The position numbers were made by a program, and so were the translations under genes. The notes under the pieces were generated by a model. That model searched no databases and was not told the DNA's origin. It saw nothing but the letters and a program-made list of their open reading frames with translations. A stretch of 51,813 nucleotides of DNA from Synergistota bacterium (GTDB lineage: Bacteria > Synergistota > GBS-1), in the NCBI GenBank assembly GCA_021159885.1, contig JAGHDO010000087.1, forward strand, positions 1-51,813, written 5' to 3'. Positions 48,532 through 51,813 of this stretch are shown one piece after another (position 1 is the first letter of the stretch; the number at the start of each line of letters is the position of its first letter).

Positions 48532-50136
48532 TTAAATTACCGCTATGTGTCCATCAGCGCGGGGTTCAGTGGCGCCCAATAAGGCTCCATTTTGGAGCTT
48601 CCAGATCATCTGTCCTCTTCCGAAGGAGGAGGCATCATCGCTGAAATAGACCTCATGCCCCATACTTAAAAGAGCTTCTGCTATGTGTTCTTTAAAGCCC
48701 CTCTCTATGTAAATTTTTCTTTCTCCCTTCCACTGCCATCTTGGGGCATCTAAAGCCTCTTGAGGATTCATTTTCCAATCAATAACTCTACATAGAATTT
48801 GGAGATGTCCCTGAGGCTGCATAAAGGCTCCCATTACTCCAAAGGGACCAATAGGTTTCTCATCCTTCATCAGAAAACCGGGGATTATAGTGTGGTAAGG
48901 TCTTTTACCTGGCTCTAAGAAATTAGGGTCTTTGGGGTTTAGACTAAAACTATACCCCCTGTTGTGAAGGGCTATTCCGGTTTCTGGAACTACAAGTCCT
49001 GAGCCAAATCCCGTAAAATTGCTTTGTATGAATGAAACCATATTTCCTTCAGAATCAGCAGTAGCAAGGTAAACCGTTCCGAACTCCTTGACCCTATCTG
49101 CTTTTGGAATATAAGCTTTTTCTCCTATAAGGGCTCTTCTGGCCTTCAGCCTCTCTTCACTGAGGAGTTCTTCTATAGGAATCTCTTTAAAGCGAGGGTC
49201 TGATATAAAAGTGAAGGCATCTTCAAAAGCGAGCTTTATAGCTTCTATCTGGAGGTGAATAGCTTCCGGGGTATCTGCTGGCGGAAGATCAAAACCAGAA
49301 AGTATTCCCAGAGCTATCAGGACTACTATTCCCTGAGAATTAGGGGGAAGTTCAAGAACCTCATAGCCTCTGTAATTGATACTTATGGGATTAACTTCCT
49401 CAGGTTTGAAAGAGGCCAAGTCTTCCTTTCTTATATAACCACCATATCTTTCGGAGAATGAGACTATCTTTTCAGCGAGCTCTCCCTCATAAAAATCTCT
49501 GGAGTTACTCTCGGCAATTTTTCTAAGCGTTTTGGCATGATCTTTTAATTTAATTATCATTCCTGGTTCCGGTGGTTTACCTTCTGGACAAAAGGTCTTA
49601 AACCAGAAGGTAAACTCCTCACCAGAGAGCTTTGAGTAGTTATCGAAGGCTTTTTTCCATCCCTTTCCTACTTCTGGGGATACGGGAAAGCCCTCTTCAG
49701 CGTATTCTATGGCAGGTTCAAATAGGTCTTTAAAAGGAAGCTTGCCGAACTTTTTGGATATGTAGAACCAGCCTGCAGGTGCTCCAGGAACAGTGACCGG
49801 TGTAAAACCATACTTAGGCATTTTCCTCAGTCCCAGATCGAGAAGTCTCTGAGCGCTAAGAAGCATGGGGGCTGGACCGCTTGAGTTTATCCCAAGGATT
49901 TTTCCATCTTGGTAAATTATAGCGAAGGCATCTCCTCCTATACCGTTGCTTGTTGGCTCAACCACGGTTAGGCATATTGCGGTAGCTAACGCTGCATCTA
50001 TAGCATTGCCTCCACGTTCTAAAATCTTTATTCCTGCTTGTGCTGCCAAAGGGACAGATGTTGCTACTATTCCCTTTTTAGCATATACGACGTTTCTTCT
50101 TGAGGGATATCTATATGAAAGAGCAGAGAATTCCAT
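48532..50136 (-). CDS. Gamma-glutamyltransferase-family protein, no signal peptide
   Basis: A 534-residue Ntn-hydrolase of the gamma-glutamyltransferase family. Conserved blocks: ILERGGNAIDAALATAICL, EPTSNGIGGDAFAII, and FGTVYLATADSEGNMVSF, where Thr354 is the predicted autoprocessing nucleophile. The start ATG 50136 gives no signal peptide, so the enzyme should be cytosolic, as for YwrD-type relatives; the periplasmic glutathione role of E. coli Ggt is unlikely. It lies 2 bp after pstB, where phoU often sits. Substrate unknown. Confidence 0.9.
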   Translation of the reverse strand: MEFSALSYRYPSRRNVVYAKKGIVATSVPLAAQAGIKILERGGNAIDAALATAICLTVVEPTSNGIGGDAFAIIYQDGKILGINSSGPAPMLLSAQRLLDLGLRKMPKYGFTPVTVPGAPAGWFYISKKFGKLPFKDLFEPAIEYAEEGFPVSPEVGKGWKKAFDNYSKLSGEEFTFWFKTFCPEGKPPEPGMIIKLKDHAKTLRKIAESNSRDFYEGELAEKIVSFSERYGGYIRKEDLASFKPEEVNPISINYRGYEVLELPPNSQGIVVLIALGILSGFDLPPADTPEAIHLQIEAIKLAFEDAFTFISDPRFKEIPIEELLSEERLKARRALIGEKAYIPKADRVKEFGTVYLATADSEGNMVSFIQSNFTGFGSGLVVPETGIALHNRGYSFSLNPKDPNFLEPGKRPYHTIIPGFLMKDEKPIGPFGVMGAFMQPQGHLQILCRVIDWKMNPQEALDAPRWQWKGERKIYIERGFKEHIAEALLSMGHEVYFSDDASSFGRGQMIWKLQNGALLGATEPRADGHIAVI

Positions 50137-50138
50137 CT

Positions 50139-50897
50139 TTATCCAAATTTCCCCGTTAGGAATTCTTCCGTTCTTTTGTCTTTTGGTGCGGTAAACATGC
50201 CTTTCGTAGGGCCAAACTCCACGAGTTCCCCCAAGTAAAGGAAAGCAGTTAGATCGGATACCCTGCCAGCTTGGGCTATATTATGCGTTACCAAAATTAC
50301 AGTTACAGTATTCTTAAGCTCTATAATAAGCTCCTCTATTCTCGAAGTGGCTATAGGATCCAAAGCGGAAGTAGGTTCATCCAAGAGAAGAACGTCTGGA
50401 TTCATGGCCAGCGCTCTCGCGATGCATAGCCTCTGCTGTTGTCCTCCTGAGAGGAAAGTGCCAACTTTATGCAGATGATCCTTTACTTCATCCCAAAGAG
50501 CTGCCTTTTTGAGAGACTCTTCTACTATTTTATCAAGCTCGCTTTTGGGAAGCTTTATACCGTTTAACTTATATCCTGCGATAACATTATCGTATATACT
50601 CATGGTAGGAAAGGGATTTGGACGTTGGAATACCATGCCTATTTTCCTCCTTACAAGCATAGGGTCCATGGTATATATGTCCTTGCCTTGAAGGAGAACT
50701 CTTCCCTCGATCTTAGCGTCAGGAGAGAGCTCATGCATACGGTTTAGACATCTTATAAAAGTTGTCTTGCCGCATCCTGACGGTCCCATAACTGCGGTAA
50801 CCTTATTTTGGGGAAAGGATAGGCTAATGCCCTTCAAAACCAGCTGTTCCCCATAATATGCTTTTAAATTTTCCGTCCTTAAAATCTCGTTTTCCAT
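50139..50897 (-). CDS. pstB: Phosphate ABC transporter ATPase PstB
   Basis: The ATPase of the high-affinity phosphate importer, 252 residues: Walker A GPSGCGKT (38-45), [20 protein letters not shown], signature [15 protein letters not shown], Walker [13 protein letters not shown]. The [19 protein letters not shown] context is diagnostic of PstB. It overlaps pstA by 19 nt. Confidence 0.96.
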   Translation of the reverse strand: MENEILRTENLKAYYGEQLVLKGISLSFPQNKVTAVMGPSGCGKTTFIRCLNRMHELSPDAKIEGRVLLQGKDIYTMDPMLVRRKIGMVFQRPNPFPTMSIYDNVIAGYKLNGIKLPKSELDKIVEESLKKAALWDEVKDHLHKVGTFLSGGQQQRLCIARALAMNPDVLLLDEPTSALDPIATSRIEELIIELKNTVTVILVTHNIAQAGRVSDLTAFLYLGELVEFGPTKGMFTAPKDKRTEEFLTGKFG

Positions 50898-51730
50898 CTT
50901 TTAGCCATCACCCTCGCTATTATATTAAGTATAAGTATCATCATTACAAGTACGAAGGAAGCTCCCCATGCTATTTTATGCCATTCTTCATATGGACTTG
51001 TGGCGTAGTTAAATATCAGCAGAGGAAGTGAACTCATGGGCTTAAATATATTGATGTTCAAATATGGACTGCCAAAGGCGGTAAAAAGTAGGGGAGCAGT
51101 TTCTCCCGCTATTCTTGCTATTCCAACCAAGATTCCCGTTAGTATCCCACTTAATCCTGCGGGGAGAATAACTCTTAATATGGCTCTATAATATGGTACT
51201 CCAAGCGCTAAAGCTGCTTCCTTTAAGGATTCTGGTATAAGTTTTATGGTTTCCTCCGTTGAGCGTACTACGAGTGGAAACATCATTATTCCTAATGCTA
51301 CTCCTCCTGCAAGGGCTGAGAAACCTCGCATAGGCATTACAACCCACACATAAGCTATAATACCTATCACTATTGATGGAACGCTTTGCAACACCTCTAT
51401 ACATAGCTTAGCTATGCTTGAAATTCTGCTTTTTTCCTGCTCCGCCATATATATTCCAGCTGCTATGCCTGGTGGTATGGATAAGAGGCTTGCTATACCG
51501 ACTATTATTACCGTTCCAACCAAGGCGTTAAGTATTCCTCCTCCCTTTTCTCCCACAGGCTTTGGTAGACTGGTTATGAACTCCCAGTTTATAACGCTTA
51601 GACCTCTCTGCGCTATGTAAAGCAGAATGAGAACCAAAGGAGCTACAGATATAAGAGCAAGCGCTATTATCGATATCTTAAAGAGCTTATCTTTAAGCAA
51701 TCTTAGCTTAAGATTACCATTCCTATCCAA
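50879..51730 (-). CDS. pstA: Phosphate ABC transporter permease PstA
   Basis: A permease of 283 residues with about six hydrophobic segments and [37 protein letters not shown] and [20 protein letters not shown] (the EAA coupling loop), typical of PstA. The start is TTG 51730, overlapping the pstC stop by 8 nt, with GAGGAAGG as SD. It forms the channel with PstC. Confidence 0.95.
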   Translation of the reverse strand: MDRNGNLKLRLLKDKLFKISIIALALISVAPLVLILLYIAQRGLSVINWEFITSLPKPVGEKGGGILNALVGTVIIVGIASLLSIPPGIAAGIYMAEQEKSRISSIAKLCIEVLQSVPSIVIGIIAYVWVVMPMRGFSALAGGVALGIMMFPLVVRSTEETIKLIPESLKEAALALGVPYYRAILRVILPAGLSGILTGILVGIARIAGETAPLLFTAFGSPYLNINIFKPMSSLPLLIFNYATSPYEEWHKIAWGASFVLVMMILILNIIARVMAKRWKTRF

Positions 51731-51813
51731 GGCTTCTTCCTTCCTCCACGCTTAACCTCTTAATGATGTATCTTCCAATTATTCCCACAACGGTTGTAAT
51801 AATAAGCAGGAAA
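51723..51813 (-). CDS. pstC: Phosphate ABC transporter permease PstC, C-terminal end (partial)
   Basis: The last 29 codons on the minus strand, read from 51812 to TAG 51725-51723: FLLIITTVVGIIGRYIIKRL followed by a short charged tail. A final membrane helix with an Arg/Lys-rich end directly before pstA fits PstC, though the fragment is too short for identification by sequence alone; the call rests on gene order. Confidence 0.75.
   Translation of the reverse strand, partial: FLLIITTVVGIIGRYIIKRLSVEEGRSLG

Overview
The window reads as a chromosome segment from a strictly anaerobic, probably thermophilic, two-membraned (diderm) bacterium. A second membrane is implied by a TonB-dependent receptor ending in Phe, an ExbB/ExbD/TonB set and a lipoprotein. 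Thermophily is suggested by heavy use of AGA/AGG and ATA codons and by zinc-binding forms of S14, S4, L24, L36 and adenylate kinase. Gene content (TAXI-type TRAP transporter with DUF1850, oxamate-carbamoyltransferase-type genes, KamA-like radical SAM enzyme, KOW gene between map and infA) points loosely to a Synergistota-like lineage, but I cannot place it firmly. TTG start codons with a strong Shine-Dalgarno (SD) sequence 7-10 nt upstream are very common and were used to choose starts.

Region 1 (1-18492, + strand): the 3' end of tuf, then the S10, spc and alpha ribosomal-protein clusters fused without a break (rpsJ to rplQ, including secY, adk, map, a KOW gene, infA, rpmJ and rpoA), then ecfA1-ecfA2-ecfT and truA.

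Region 2 (18485-29977, +): a catabolic operon starting at an extended -10 promoter inside the end of truA. It encodes a three-subunit molybdenum hydroxylase of the xanthine dehydrogenase family, an NCS2 purine/pyrimidine permease, the AllH/AllF/AllG (DUF2877/FdrA/DUF1116) oxamate-carbamoyltransferase-type trio, a cyclase-family metallohydrolase, and two molybdenum-cofactor genes (a MocA-like cytidylyltransferase and a molybdopterin-binding protein). A hairpin plus T-tract separates the permease from the All genes. The likely theme is import and anaerobic breakdown of a purine or other N-heterocycle, with carbamoyl groups recovered for energy.

Region 3 (29974-32901, +): a promoter buried in a perfect 16-bp inverted repeat drives an FmdE-family protein and a Znu-like ABC transporter. 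Its binding protein has lost the usual metal-ligand pattern and carries a C-terminal membrane anchor. The substrate is unknown.

Region 4 (32960-40692, +): a cobalamin riboswitch with a terminator hairpin controls a complete envelope-spanning corrinoid uptake operon: BtuB-like receptor, repeat-rich surface-type lipoprotein resembling BtuG, ExbB, BtuF, ExbD, TonB, BtuC and BtuD, closed by a strong terminator.

Region 5 (40701-51813, - strand): an RpiR regulator with a TAXI-TRAP transporter and DUF1850 protein; a PP-loop tRNA-thiolation-type enzyme; a long KamA-like radical SAM protein; and pstC-pstA-pstB followed directly by a cytosolic gamma-glutamyltransferase-like gene. I see no tRNA, rRNA, CRISPR array, insertion sequence or phage gene. 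The only gap over 300 bp (32902-33263) is filled by the riboswitch leader.
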